From: Streptomyces sp. NBRC 110611
GTDB lineage: Bacteria > Actinomycetota > Actinomycetes > Streptomycetales > Streptomycetaceae
DNA: 64,000 nt
NCBI RefSeq assembly: GCF_001590865.1
Contig: NZ_BBUY01000002.1
Span: 196,487-260,486 of the forward strand
Reading direction: 5' to 3'
The notes under the pieces were generated by a model, which saw only the letters and a list, made by a program, of their open reading frames with translations, was not told the DNA's origin and searched no databases. Every line of letters starts with the position of its first letter. Within the stretch, counting starts at the first letter, position 1. Of the stretch, positions 7,865 to 16,258 are shown in pieces. A program made the translations under genes and the position numbers.

Positions 7865-9835
7865 CTACGGCAGAGCCGTGGACGGCTCATGCGGCTGGTG
7901 CGGCGGTCGCCACGGTCGGCGGAGCCGGTAGTCGGCGGGGTCGACGGTCCGGGTGAGCCGCCAGTACTCCTGCGCGGAGTAGGGCCAGTTGGTGGCCGAG
8001 CGGCCGTTGTCCTGGTACCAGCCGCCCGCCGACGACCAGCCCCATGCGCGGCGTGCGTTACCCGAGTCGACCCAGCGGTTGTAGGCGTCATGGACCTCCC
8101 CGCGGACCTCCAGGGCCCGGTGCCCGCCGGCCAGCAGCAGCCGGAGGGCGCCGAGCACATGGGTGACCGCGCACTCGGAGAAGTAGACGATGCTCCCGCC
8201 CTGGCCGACGAGGTTGGTGTTCGGGCCGTAGAGGCAGAAGAAGTTGGGGAATCCCGGCACCGTGATGCCCAGATAGGCCCGCGGGGCGCCGTTCCAGGCC
8301 GTGTGCAGATCGGCGCCGTCCCGGCCGGTCACCGTCATCGGGGCGAGAAAGCGGGAGGCCCGGAATCCGGTGGCGTAGACGATGACGTCGGCGTCGAACT
8401 CCTCACCGCCGGCGGTGAGTCCGGTCGGCGTCACCCGGTCGATCGGCGCGGTCACCAGGCGGACATCGCGTCGTCGGAGAGCGGCGAACCAGCGCCCGTC
8501 GTCCCGCAGTACGCGCTTGGCGCCGACCGGGTAGGCCGGTATCAGGGCATCCCGCAGCCCGGGGGCGTCGGCCAGCTGCGCTTCCATCGACCGGAGCAGC
8601 GCGGTGCGCAGTTCCTCGTTCAGCGCGGAGACCGCGCGCTCGGTGGGCGGGTAGCCGGGATCGACGATCCAGCCCTCCAGGATCCCCCGCAGGCCCGGTG
8701 CGAAGAGCCAGAGCCGGTGCCACTGGGCGTAGTAGGGCAGGTGCGCGAACAGCCATTGCGCGCCGGCCGGCACCGGGTGGCGGTAGTGCGGAGTGGGCCG
8801 CAGCCATGGCGGGGTGCGCATGAAGACGACGACCTCGGAGGCCGTGCCGGCGATCTCGGGGATGATCTGGTACGCGCTCGCGCCGGTGCCGACGACGGCG
8901 ACGCGCCGCCCGGTGAGATCGGCCGAGTGGTCCCAGGCGGCCGAGTGGAAGGCGTGGCCGGCGAAGGTGTCGCGGCCGGGCAGGTCGGGCAGCCGCGGAC
9001 GGTTCAGCTGTCCCACGGCGCTGATGACGGCGTGGTGGCTGACCGTGCGCTCGCCGTCCGGCCCGCGCAGGTCGAGGTGCCACAGGCACTTCTCGTCGTC
9101 CCAGCGCAGGGCGGTGACCTCGGTGCCGAACCGGATGTGGTCGGTGAGCCCGGCGTCCTTCGCGAAGGCGCGGAGGTAGTCCAGGACGACGTCCTGTGTG
9201 CAGAAGTGGTCGGGCCAGTCGGACTTCGGGGCGAAGGAGTAGTTGTAGAGGTGGCTGGCCACATCGGTCCGGCACCCGGGGTAGGTGTTCTCCAGCCAGG
9301 TGCCTCCGACGTCCGGGTTCTTGTCGTAGATCACGTACGGTATGCCCGCCTGGGCCAGGCGGTGGCCGGCCAGCAGTCCGCTGAATCCGGCGCCGATGAC
9401 GGCGACGTGGAAGTCGCGGCCGGGGCTCAGCTCCGGCTTGGTCCAGCCGGGGGCCCGGGGGTCCCGGCCGGGGAGCACGATCTCCTCCGCGATCAGCGGC
9501 AGGAGGTCGTCGATGCCGGGCCCCATGGCCCAGGTCGTGATCGTGCGCAGCAGGTTCCGGTCCGGCGGCCCGGGCGGTGCGCCGGGACCACGGTCGCGCA
9601 GCCGCAGCAGGACCTCCAGGGCCCGCTCGCGGGCCTCGTCCTGCTGGGCCCGGGGCAGTCCGCCCTGCGGCGCGAACAGCCAGCCGGGGGCCCGGAGGTC
9701 CTCGCGCAGCACCGAGGTATCCCCCGTGAGGTGCGCGATCGTCATCAGCAGCGCGGGGATCTCCGCGTCGGCCAGGTGCCGGCGCAGGGTCTCCTCGTCA
9801 CCGGTGATCGGTGGAACGGTCCTGCTGAGCGCCAT
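7865..9835 (-). CDS. Flavin-dependent Baeyer-Villiger-type monooxygenase
   Basis: A 656-residue class B flavoprotein. The FAD Rossmann motif is at residues 146-153 (VIGAGFSG), the Baeyer-Villiger fingerprint F-x-G-x-x-x-H-x-x-x-W-D reads [13 protein letters not shown] at 291-303, and the NADPH motif VVGTGASA lies near 314-321. A 145-residue N-terminal extension rich in helix precedes the FAD domain, as in several large actinomycete BVMOs. It probably inserts oxygen next to a carbonyl of the polyketide or cleaves a ring. ATG 9835 (MALSRTV) is chosen over an in-frame TTG at 9844. It is 25 nt downstream of the flavin reductase gene. Confidence 0.88.
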   Translation of the reverse strand: MALSRTVPPITGDEETLRRHLADAEIPALLMTIAHLTGDTSVLREDLRAPGWLFAPQGGLPRAQQDEARERALEVLLRLRDRGPGAPPGPPDRNLLRTITTWAMGPGIDDLLPLIAEEIVLPGRDPRAPGWTKPELSPGRDFHVAVIGAGFSGLLAGHRLAQAGIPYVIYDKNPDVGGTWLENTYPGCRTDVASHLYNYSFAPKSDWPDHFCTQDVVLDYLRAFAKDAGLTDHIRFGTEVTALRWDDEKCLWHLDLRGPDGERTVSHHAVISAVGQLNRPRLPDLPGRDTFAGHAFHSAAWDHSADLTGRRVAVVGTGASAYQIIPEIAGTASEVVVFMRTPPWLRPTPHYRHPVPAGAQWLFAHLPYYAQWHRLWLFAPGLRGILEGWIVDPGYPPTERAVSALNEELRTALLRSMEAQLADAPGLRDALIPAYPVGAKRVLRDDGRWFAALRRRDVRLVTAPIDRVTPTGLTAGGEEFDADVIVYATGFRASRFLAPMTVTGRDGADLHTAWNGAPRAYLGITVPGFPNFFCLYGPNTNLVGQGGSIVYFSECAVTHVLGALRLLLAGGHRALEVRGEVHDAYNRWVDSGNARRAWGWSSAGGWYQDNGRSATNWPYSAQEYWRLTRTVDPADYRLRRPWRPPHQPHEPSTALP

Positions 9836-9860
9836 GGGGAACAACCACCTTCAGGAGAGG

Positions 9861-10346
9861 TCATCGCGCGGAGCTGATCGTGGCGAACGTCCGGTCGACA
9901 TAGACGGCGGGGGTTCCGCGGTCGGCGAGCGTCTGGTCGACGACCTTGCCGACGAGGATGACGTGGTCCCCCGCGTCGTGCCGTGCGTCGACCAGGCATT
10001 CGAGGGCGGCCAGCGCGTCCTCGACGATCACGCCGCCGCGCTGGGTCCGGGTGAAACCCCCGCCGGCGAATTTCCCGGCCGTACTGGTCGCGAAGCGCCG
10101 GGCCAGTTCGGTGTGGTGCCGGCGGAGAATGCTCACCGCGAACTCCCCGCCGCGTTCGAAGGCGGGAAAACACCGCGCCGACTTGGCCACGCAGATCAGC
10201 ACCAGCGGCGGGTCCAGGGACACCGAGCAGAAGGAACTGACCGTCAGGCCATGGGGTTCGCCCGCCTCGTCGCAGGTCGTGACGATGGCGACCCCCGTGG
10301 GGAACCGGGCCATCACGTCCTTGAATTCGTCAGTCATCGGGAACAT
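9861..10346 (-). CDS. Flavin reductase (ActVB/HpaC-like)
   Basis: A 161-residue member of the flavin-reductase-like FMN-binding family. The N-terminal FKDVMARFPTGVAIVTT and the GLTVSSFCSVSLDPPLVLICVAK strands form the FMN-binding split barrel; GDHVILVGKV closes it. Such enzymes supply reduced FMN or FAD to partner oxygenases, here plausibly both acyl-CoA-dehydrogenase-like hydroxylases. The ATG at 10346 overlaps the ACP stop (TGATG), which argues for coupled translation; an internal ATG at 10337 is an alternative. Confidence 0.9.
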   Translation of the reverse strand: MFPMTDEFKDVMARFPTGVAIVTTCDEAGEPHGLTVSSFCSVSLDPPLVLICVAKSARCFPAFERGGEFAVSILRRHHTELARRFATSTAGKFAGGGFTRTQRGGVIVEDALAALECLVDARHDAGDHVILVGKVVDQTLADRGTPAVYVDRTFATISSAR

Positions 10347-10603
10347 CAACTCGAAGGATTCGACGCGCCGTTGACGAGTTCGAGCACCGCGCGCGGGGTC
10401 TTCAGCTCGGCTATCCGCTCGTCGGGAATCTGCACTCCGTATTCGGAGGTGATACGTGTGGCGGTCTCCATCAACGCCAGCGAGTCGTAGCCGAGGCTGT
10501 CGAATTCCTTGTCCAGGATGTCGCCGGAAAGACTGTCGTCGTCCGTCTCACCCGCGCATTCGATCAGCAGGCGGCGGAGGTCGTCGAGGGTCATCTCGCT
10601 CAT
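10346..10603 (-). CDS. Acyl carrier protein of the type II PKS
   Basis: An 85-residue acidic ACP. The phosphopantetheine site is in LGYDSLALME, with the modified serine at residue 41. It carries the growing polyketide between KS-alpha/KS-beta, ketoreductase and cyclases. No phosphopantetheinyl transferase or malonyl-CoA:ACP transferase lies in this window, so both would come from elsewhere, as is usual for Streptomyces type II systems. The gene follows KS-beta after a 102-nt spacer that contains a tandem repeat. Confidence 0.95.
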   Translation of the reverse strand: MSEMTLDDLRRLLIECAGETDDDSLSGDILDKEFDSLGYDSLALMETATRITSEYGVQIPDERIAELKTPRAVLELVNGASNPSS

Positions 10604-10626
10604 GGTCAGCTCCTTGAGGGGCGTCG

Positions 10627-10671
10627 GTTCGGAAGCGGGTCGTTCGGAAGCAGGTCGTTCGGAAAAGGGGC
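10627..10671. repeat. Three 15-nt tandem repeats between KS-beta and ACP
   Basis: Units GTTCGGAAGCGGGTC (10627-10641), GTTCGGAAGCAGGTC (10642-10656) and a decayed third copy starting GTTCGGAAAAGGGG (10657-10671) occupy the gap upstream of the ACP ribosome site. This is in the same class as the spacer repeats at 5623 and 24396. Confidence 0.85.
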
Positions 10672-10705
10672 GGTCCGGACATGCGCCGGTTCCCGGCGGC
10701 GCCGG

Positions 10706-11941
10706 TCAGGGCGTGGGCACGGCGCGGACGACGACCGCGCTGTTGAACCCCCACCTGCCGCGGGCGAGGACGAGGGCCGCCGCCACCGGACCCGGCCGGG
10801 GCGCTCCCCGCACCAGGTCGATCCGGTACTCCGCGGGCACCTCGACCGTGCCGGCGGTCGGCGGGATCACGGCGTCGCGGAGGGACAGCAGCGCGCCGCA
10901 GACATCCACCGGCCCGCCTCCGGAGTAGAGCCGTCCGGTCAGCGCCTTGGGCGCGGTGACGGGCACCGCCCCCGGCCCGAACAGTCCGCTGATGGCCTCC
11001 GCTTCCACCCGGTCGGACTCCGGCACCCCGGCGGCGTCGGCGAACACCACGTCGATCTCCCCCGGTGCCAGCCCGGCGTCGGCGAGCGCCAGTTCCGCGG
11101 CACGGCGCAGCCCGGGCGGGCGTGGTGAGCCCGGCGGCGGATCGAAGGTGGTGGCGTATCCGGCGATCTCCCCGTAGACGTGCGGGGCGCTGCGGGCGGT
11201 GGCCGCCCGGGCGGTCTCCAGGACGAGGATCGCGCCGCCCTCGCCGGGGACATATCCGCGGGCGTGGGCGTCGAAGGGCAGATACGCGCGGTGCGGGTCG
11301 GTCGCGGTGCTCAGGCGCCCGCCGGAGATCTGCGACACCCAGCCCCAGGGGTCCAGCGCGGAGTCCACGCCGCCGGTGACCACCATCGGCGTGCCGCGCA
11401 GGATGGTCCGGCGGGCGTGGCCGATGGCATCCAGTCCGCCGGCCTGTTCGGCGACGAGTGCGCTGCTGGGCCCGCGGAGCCGGTTGCGGATGGAGATCTG
11501 CCCGGTGTTCACCGCGTAGAACCAGGCGTAGGACTCGTAGACGCTGACCGAGCCGGGGCCCCGCGACCAGAGCTTGTGGAACTCCCGGTGGGTGAACTCG
11601 AAGCCGCCGGAGGCGTTGGAGGTGACCACGCCCATCTCGTAGTCGCGGAAGGCGCCCTCCTCGATCTTGGCGTCGGCCAGCGCCCAGTCCGCGGCGACCA
11701 GGGCGTACCGGGTCGAGACGTCGGTCTGCGGCAGCAGCCTGTTCGGCAGGTGCGCCGCCGCGTCGAAGCCGTCGATCTGCCCGGCCAGCCGCACCGGGTA
11801 GCGCGATACGTCGAACCGGGACAGCGTGCCGATGCCGGTGCGGCCCTCAAGGACCGCCTCCCAGTACTGTTCCAGGCCGAGGCCGTTCGGCGCGAGCAGG
11901 CCGATGCCGGTGACCTGGACGGCTTCCCGCCGCTGCGTCAT
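10706..11941 (-). CDS. Ketosynthase chain-length factor (KS-beta)
   Basis: A 411-residue ketosynthase homologue. The active-site cysteine of KS-alpha is replaced by glutamine at residue 166 in SSALVAEQAGGLDAIGHA, the hallmark of chain-length factors that decarboxylate malonyl-ACP and set chain length. The rest of the thiolase fold is intact (VTGIGLLAPNG at the N-terminus, YVPGEGGAILVLE). ATG 11941 overlaps the KS-alpha stop (ATGA), the coupled arrangement seen in nearly all type II PKS. The residues that gate the polyketide tunnel could predict chain length by alignment, which I cannot do reliably by eye. Confidence 0.96.
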   Translation of the reverse strand: MTQRREAVQVTGIGLLAPNGLGLEQYWEAVLEGRTGIGTLSRFDVSRYPVRLAGQIDGFDAAAHLPNRLLPQTDVSTRYALVAADWALADAKIEEGAFRDYEMGVVTSNASGGFEFTHREFHKLWSRGPGSVSVYESYAWFYAVNTGQISIRNRLRGPSSALVAEQAGGLDAIGHARRTILRGTPMVVTGGVDSALDPWGWVSQISGGRLSTATDPHRAYLPFDAHARGYVPGEGGAILVLETARAATARSAPHVYGEIAGYATTFDPPPGSPRPPGLRRAAELALADAGLAPGEIDVVFADAAGVPESDRVEAEAISGLFGPGAVPVTAPKALTGRLYSGGGPVDVCGALLSLRDAVIPPTAGTVEVPAEYRIDLVRGAPRPGPVAAALVLARGRWGFNSAVVVRAVPTP

Positions 11942-13206
11942 GCCGCCGCACCCCCGGCCGCGCGCAGCACCATCGCACTCTGGAAGCCGCCGAATCCGCT
12001 GCCCACGGTGAGCACGCTGCGGAGGTTCTTCTCCCGGGCGGTCCGCGGCACATAGTCGAGGTCGCATTCGGGGTCGGCCTCGTGCAGATTCGCCGTCGGC
12101 GGGATCACCCCGTTCTCGATCGCCAGCGCGCACGCGGCGATCTCGATCGATCCGATGGCGCCGAGGGAGTGCCCGATCATCGACTTGATCGAGCTGACCG
12201 GCGCCCGGTAGGCGTGGTCGCCCAGGCTGCGCTTGTAGGCGGCCGTCTCGTGGCGGTCGTTCTGCTTGGTGCCGGAACCGTGGGCGTTGATGTAGTCGAT
12301 GTCGGTGGCGCCGATCCGGGACTCGTCCAGGGCGACCCGGATGGCCTCCGCCATCTCGCGGCCGTCGGGCTTCAGTCCGGTCATGTGGTAGGCGTTGCAG
12401 CGCGTGGCGTAGCCGGTGATCTCGGCGTAGACGTGCGCACCGCGCCTCCTGGCGTGCTCGCGCTCCTCCAGGACGAACATGGCGGCGCCCTCGGCGAGGA
12501 CGAATCCGCTGCGGGTCCGGTCGAACGGCCGCGAGGCGTGTTCCGGGTCGTCGTTGCGGGCGGTGGTCGCCTTGATGGCGTCGAAGCAGGCCACGACGAT
12601 CGGCGTGACCGGGGTGTCGGAGGCGCCGGCGAGCATGACGTCCGCGCTGCCCTCCCGGATCAGCTGGCAGGCGTGCCCCACGGAGTCGATCCCCGAGGTG
12701 CAGCCGTTGGAGACCATGGTCACCGGGCCTTCCGCGGCGACGGTCCACGCCACCTCGGCGGGCATCGCGCTCGGCACGAGGTAGTCGAACATATGCGGTG
12801 ACAGGCTGCCGTGGTCGACCAGCCAGTTCCGTCCGCTGTCGGACAGGACGAGGTACTCCTGTTCCAGGCTGGTCGCCGCGGCCACGGCGCTGCCCAGGCT
12901 GACCCCGACCCGGCCAGGGTCGAATTCCTCGAACTGCAGGCCGCTGTCGGAGATCGCGTCCCGCGCGCAGACCACGGCGAACTGCGACGCGCGGTCCATA
13001 CGGCGGATCTCCAGCGGGGAGAGCCCCTCGTGCACCGGGTCGAAGTCGGCCTCGCCGGCGACCTGGGAGCGGTACGGGGACGGGTCGAAGAAGCTGATGC
13101 GGCGGGTGGCGGTCTGCCCGGAGGTCAGCAGCTTCCAGAACGCCTTGACTCCGTTTCCTCCCGGCGTCCGCACCCCGATACCGGTGATCACCACACGGCG
13201 CGTCAT
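11938..13206 (-). CDS. Type II PKS ketosynthase (KS-alpha)
   Basis: A 422-residue ketosynthase with the full catalytic set: Cys169 in SNGCTSGIDSVGHA, His309 in NAHGSGTKQND, Lys341 and His346 in SSIKSMIGHSLGAIGS. It condenses malonyl-ACP units as a heterodimer with KS-beta. It is the first structural gene of the minus-strand operon. Its own ribosome site is weak, but a 14-codon ORF with a good site ends over its ATG (see 13203-13247), so it may be translated by coupling. Confidence 0.97.
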   Translation of the reverse strand: MTRRVVITGIGVRTPGGNGVKAFWKLLTSGQTATRRISFFDPSPYRSQVAGEADFDPVHEGLSPLEIRRMDRASQFAVVCARDAISDSGLQFEEFDPGRVGVSLGSAVAAATSLEQEYLVLSDSGRNWLVDHGSLSPHMFDYLVPSAMPAEVAWTVAAEGPVTMVSNGCTSGIDSVGHACQLIREGSADVMLAGASDTPVTPIVVACFDAIKATTARNDDPEHASRPFDRTRSGFVLAEGAAMFVLEEREHARRRGAHVYAEITGYATRCNAYHMTGLKPDGREMAEAIRVALDESRIGATDIDYINAHGSGTKQNDRHETAAYKRSLGDHAYRAPVSSIKSMIGHSLGAIGSIEIAACALAIENGVIPPTANLHEADPECDLDYVPRTAREKNLRSVLTVGSGFGGFQSAMVLRAAGGAAA

Positions 13207-13247
13207 CGCCTACCGCCCGTCACCTTCGCAGCAGCTGAGTCGTTCAT
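13203..13247 (-). CDS. Possible 14-residue leader peptide coupled to KS-alpha
   Basis: An ORF encoding MNDSAAAKVTGGRR starts at ATG 13247 behind an AAAGGG ribosome site and stops at TGA 13203-13205, overlapping the KS-alpha ATG (ATGA). The KS-alpha ATG itself has only a weak upstream GGTAGG. The overlap type is the same as that of the KS-alpha/KS-beta junction. It could be a coupling device rather than a functional peptide. Chance cannot be excluded for such a short frame. Confidence 0.45.
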   Translation of the reverse strand: MNDSAAAKVTGGRR

Positions 13248-13398
13248 CGCTATTCCCTTTCGTCAGAAGCGCACAGCACCGGCGCACCATCCGCCGCGGC
13301 GCGGCGCAACGAGGACGATCAGCAGGTTCCGGGGGGCTGCTCGGACCTTGCTCGAAGGCCGGTGGTACGCGGATCCCGCCGGGAAGGGGCGGCGGGCT

Positions 13399-13416
13399 TC
13401 GAGCGAGTATCGAGCG
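13399..13416. promoter_or_regulatory. Candidate SARP operator, KS-alpha / hydroxylase divergent promoter
   Basis: The heptamer TCGAGCG occurs twice with a 4-nt spacer (13399-13405 and 13410-13416), giving an 11-bp period. Direct heptamer repeats of the TCGAG type at one-turn spacing are the known binding pattern of SARP activators. The site lies in the 308-349-nt region between the KS-alpha operon and the second hydroxylase gene. A further TCGAAGG lies about 50 nt upstream. Confidence 0.65.
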
Positions 13417-13555
13417 ATCTCCGAACCGGTGCCGCCAGCGTTCCCGGGCGTGGGCCCGCTGGTCCGGGCCGGTCCGGCGCTGATCCGCCGGACAACAGGC
13501 CCTGACCGGCGACCGGTTCGCCGGCCGATTCACCCGAGCCAAGGAGCGCATCAGG

Positions 13556-14704
13556 ATGGACGACCTGACGTCAACCGCACTGCTGCCGGCGGCCCGGGAC
13601 GTCGCCGCGGCGGCGGCCCGCTGCGCGGCCGCCGCGGAAGCCGACCGCCGGCTCGACCCCGACGTGGTCAAGGCGCTGGTGGCGGCGGGCTTTCCACGCC
13701 ACTTCGTCCCGGCCGGCTGCGGCGGGAGCGAGGGCACCTTCCTGGAGCTGCACCGCGCGGTGGCCGCCGTCGGCGAGGGCTGCACCGCCACCGCATGGTG
13801 CGCGTCACTGGCCGCGCACGTCTCCCGGATGGCCGCGCACCTTCCCCGCGAGGGCTGCCGCGAGATCTGGGCCGACGGCCCGGACGCCCTGCTGGTGGCC
13901 GCCCTGTCCCCGATCGGCACGGCCGAACCGGTGCCCGGCGGCTACCGGCTCTCGGGGACCTGGCCGTTCGTCAGCGCCATCGACTACGCGGACTGGGGTC
14001 TGCTGGCCGCCATGGCACTCACCGGGGACGAGCCCGAGCCGAGGCTCTTCGCCGTGCCGCGCAGCGCCTGGCGGACCACCGACACCTGGCAGAACGTGGG
14101 CATGGCCGCCACCGGCAGCAACACCGTGACCGTCGAGGACGTCCTGGTCCCGGCGGCCCGTACGGTCAGCCGGGAGGATCTGTTCGCGGGCCGCGCCGCC
14201 GCGTCGGACGCGTCCTGTCACGCGGTCCCGATGCAGTCCACGACCATGATGTTCGCCTCGCCCGCGCTCGGGGCCGCCAGGGGGGCGCTGGGGGCCTGGA
14301 CCGACCATGTCACACCGAAGATCCGTGCCGCGGCCGGCCGGACCGGGCCCGCCCTGGCCGGTATGCCGACCTTCAACCGGACCTCCTACGACGTGACCCT
14401 CACCCGCAGCGCGACCGAGATCGACGCCGCCGGGATGCTGCTCGAACGGTCCGCGGCGACGGCGGACTCGGGCCCCGGCATCAGCGGGCGGGCGACCATG
14501 GAGAGCTGGCGCGACTGCGCGATGGCCACCGAGATCCTCGTCGGTGTCGTGAACCGGCTCTTCCGCGGGGTCGGCACCGCCGGGCAGTCCTCGGCCAACC
14601 CCGTGCAGCGATTCTGGCGCGACGTCAACTCCGTGGCCGGACACCAGGCACTCCAGCTGGAGTCCGCCGCGATCGCCTACGCGCGGACCGTCCTCGACGT
14701 CTGA
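13556..14704 (+). CDS. Acyl-CoA dehydrogenase-like flavin monooxygenase (copy 2)
   Basis: A 382-residue paralogue of the product of 6683-7846: the two share [45 protein letters not shown] and FWRDVNS.A.HQALQ.E. It is therefore a second two-component flavin hydroxylase, and no second reductase gene is present nearby. It heads the plus-strand run of tailoring genes, with an AAGGAG site 9 nt before ATG 13556. In copy 1 the loop between 'FAGRP' and 'GLTFV' is proline-rich and differs most, so substrate positions may differ. Confidence 0.87.
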   Translation: MDDLTSTALLPAARDVAAAAARCAAAAEADRRLDPDVVKALVAAGFPRHFVPAGCGGSEGTFLELHRAVAAVGEGCTATAWCASLAAHVSRMAAHLPREGCREIWADGPDALLVAALSPIGTAEPVPGGYRLSGTWPFVSAIDYADWGLLAAMALTGDEPEPRLFAVPRSAWRTTDTWQNVGMAATGSNTVTVEDVLVPAARTVSREDLFAGRAAASDASCHAVPMQSTTMMFASPALGAARGALGAWTDHVTPKIRAAAGRTGPALAGMPTFNRTSYDVTLTRSATEIDAAGMLLERSAATADSGPGISGRATMESWRDCAMATEILVGVVNRLFRGVGTAGQSSANPVQRFWRDVNSVAGHQALQLESAAIAYARTVLDV

Positions 14705-14790
14705 CCGCCGGCCCACCGCCGGGAGGGTCCGGCCGCGCCGGTCCCGCGCACCGTCCGCGCTTCATATCACCACGTTCCGGAAGGGGTTCC

Positions 14791-15810
14791 ATGACCGCGA
14801 CCACCACGACCAGCCCGAGCGGCCGCTCTCGCGTCATCTGGGCGGACGACTTCTCCGACGGCTTCGACACCGAGGGCCCCGGAGCGAAGTGGGCGTATCT
14901 GCCCCTCGGCCCCGGCGTCGGCCACGACGGTATGCCCAGCACCTCCCAGGGCCGGCTGCGCGTCGTCGCCGGCGGGACCAACCCCCGCACCGGGGAGCCC
15001 GCGTTCACGCACACCGTGGGCCAGCACGACCCCGGCAAGCTGCCGGGCACGCTCGACCACGTCAAATGGCTCGTCTACGCCAACCAGCACTCCTCCGGCG
15101 GAATTCTCGGCTTCGACACCGCACCCGGGCACGAACTGTCCTGCGAGACCCGGATCTCGGGTGCCGTGTACGGCACACGGGACCACCCCTTCGAGGACGC
15201 CGTGGTCAACCCCGATGACGACCCCCGGCTGGCCATGGTGGCCCTGGCTCTCCAGGACCCGGAGACCGATGTGGCCTTCGAGTTCGCGCTCACCAACGAG
15301 TCGGTCCACGTCCTCTACGAGCGGCTGCCCAACGCCCGTGCCCAGCTGGGAAACTACGCGTCCTTCCTCCACGCCGTCCCGGTGGCCTCGCGCACCCCGT
15401 GCGAGGAGCACCACGTCAGGATCTCCTACGACCGCTCGGCCGGCCTGGCCCGGTGGTTCCTGGACGGCCGGGAGGTCTTCCGTGTCGACCGGGTCGGCTG
15501 CCGTCTTCCGTCGCGCCGCTATCTGGTGACCGACCACGGCGGCACGGAGGGGCGCGTCGAGCCCCGCCAGCTCGCCTGCGGCATGGGGATGTTCAACTTC
15601 CTGGACGGTACGCTCCCCGGCCGCCCCGGTTCGGGACTCGTCCGGCTGAGCGGCGCGCCGGACTTCTACTTCGACCCGGTGACCGGCGAGCCCGACCCGC
15701 TGGCCTTCCTGGACGATGCGAGCCTGGCGTCCCACCGCCTGTTCGGGCAGGGCGCCGAGCTGCGGATGGGCAGGTTCACGGTGTCGAGCAAGCGCACCGG
15801 AACGAGCTGA
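14791..15810 (+). CDS. DUF6081-like protein of unknown function
   Basis: A 339-residue soluble protein without signal peptide, beta-rich and with a pattern like concanavalin/glucanase-type sandwiches: WADDFSDGFD at the start, GGILGFDTAPGHELSCETRISG in the middle, HVRISYDRSAGLARWFLDGREVFRVDRVG near 210-235, and a C-terminal FYFDPVTGEPD. It resembles proteins I know as DUF6081, often encoded next to aromatic polyketide genes, but no catalytic role is established to my knowledge. GGAAGGGG precedes ATG 14791. Its place between an oxygenase and a lipocalin-like gene suggests a tailoring or binding role, which is inference. Confidence 0.6.
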   Translation: MTATTTTSPSGRSRVIWADDFSDGFDTEGPGAKWAYLPLGPGVGHDGMPSTSQGRLRVVAGGTNPRTGEPAFTHTVGQHDPGKLPGTLDHVKWLVYANQHSSGGILGFDTAPGHELSCETRISGAVYGTRDHPFEDAVVNPDDDPRLAMVALALQDPETDVAFEFALTNESVHVLYERLPNARAQLGNYASFLHAVPVASRTPCEEHHVRISYDRSAGLARWFLDGREVFRVDRVGCRLPSRRYLVTDHGGTEGRVEPRQLACGMGMFNFLDGTLPGRPGSGLVRLSGAPDFYFDPVTGEPDPLAFLDDASLASHRLFGQGAELRMGRFTVSSKRTGTS

Positions 15811-15814
15811 GGCC

Positions 15815-16258
15815 ATGTCGCACACCTCCGCGTCCCCGGTGCCCCCACCCTCCCCGGAAGAGCTGGCCGGAGCGTGGGAGCTGGTGTCCTACGTCAGCGT
15901 CGACGAGGACGGCGCCGCCGGTGAAGGCCCCTTGGGCCCCCGCCCCCGTGGGCTGCTGATCTACGCATCCGACGGCCATATGTCGGTGAGCATGATGCGG
16001 GGGGACGAGCAGCCGCCCGGGCGTGCGGGTCCGGCTCAGCGGTTCATGGGGTATGCCGGGACCTGGCGGCTGGCCGGACGGCAGGTCGTCCATGACGTCG
16101 CCGTGAGTTCGCACGGCTATATGGCCGGCACCCGGCAGACGCGGGAGCTGGTGCTCGACGGTGGTCTGCTGACCCTCTCCGGCTCGGCGCGCGCCGCCGG
16201 CGGCCCGTCGCAGCACCGCGTCCTGACCTGGCGGCGAGCGGCGGGAGGACGGCCGTGA
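15815..16258 (+). CDS. Lipocalin-like domain protein
   Basis: A 147-residue protein matching the lipocalin-like family found in polyketide clusters: an N-terminal LAGAWELVSYVSVDEDG, then LLIYASDGHMSVSMMR, and a YAGTWRLAGRQVVHDVAVSSHGYMAGT strand pair. No signal peptide is visible, so it is probably cytosolic. Such proteins may bind or isomerise a hydrophobic intermediate. It starts 4 nt after the preceding stop, and its own stop overlaps the GTG of the next gene (GTGA). Confidence 0.72.
   Translation: MSHTSASPVPPPSPEELAGAWELVSYVSVDEDGAAGEGPLGPRPRGLLIYASDGHMSVSMMRGDEQPPGRAGPAQRFMGYAGTWRLAGRQVVHDVAVSSHGYMAGTRQTRELVLDGGLLTLSGSARAAGGPSQHRVLTWRRAAGGRP

Noticed and set aside
6626..9877. A 1083-codon open frame on the plus strand across the hydroxylase and BVMO genes
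   Set aside because: It is antisense to two well-supported genes. Its translation is low-complexity Gly/Arg/Val with no family motif, the usual shadow in very GC-rich DNA.
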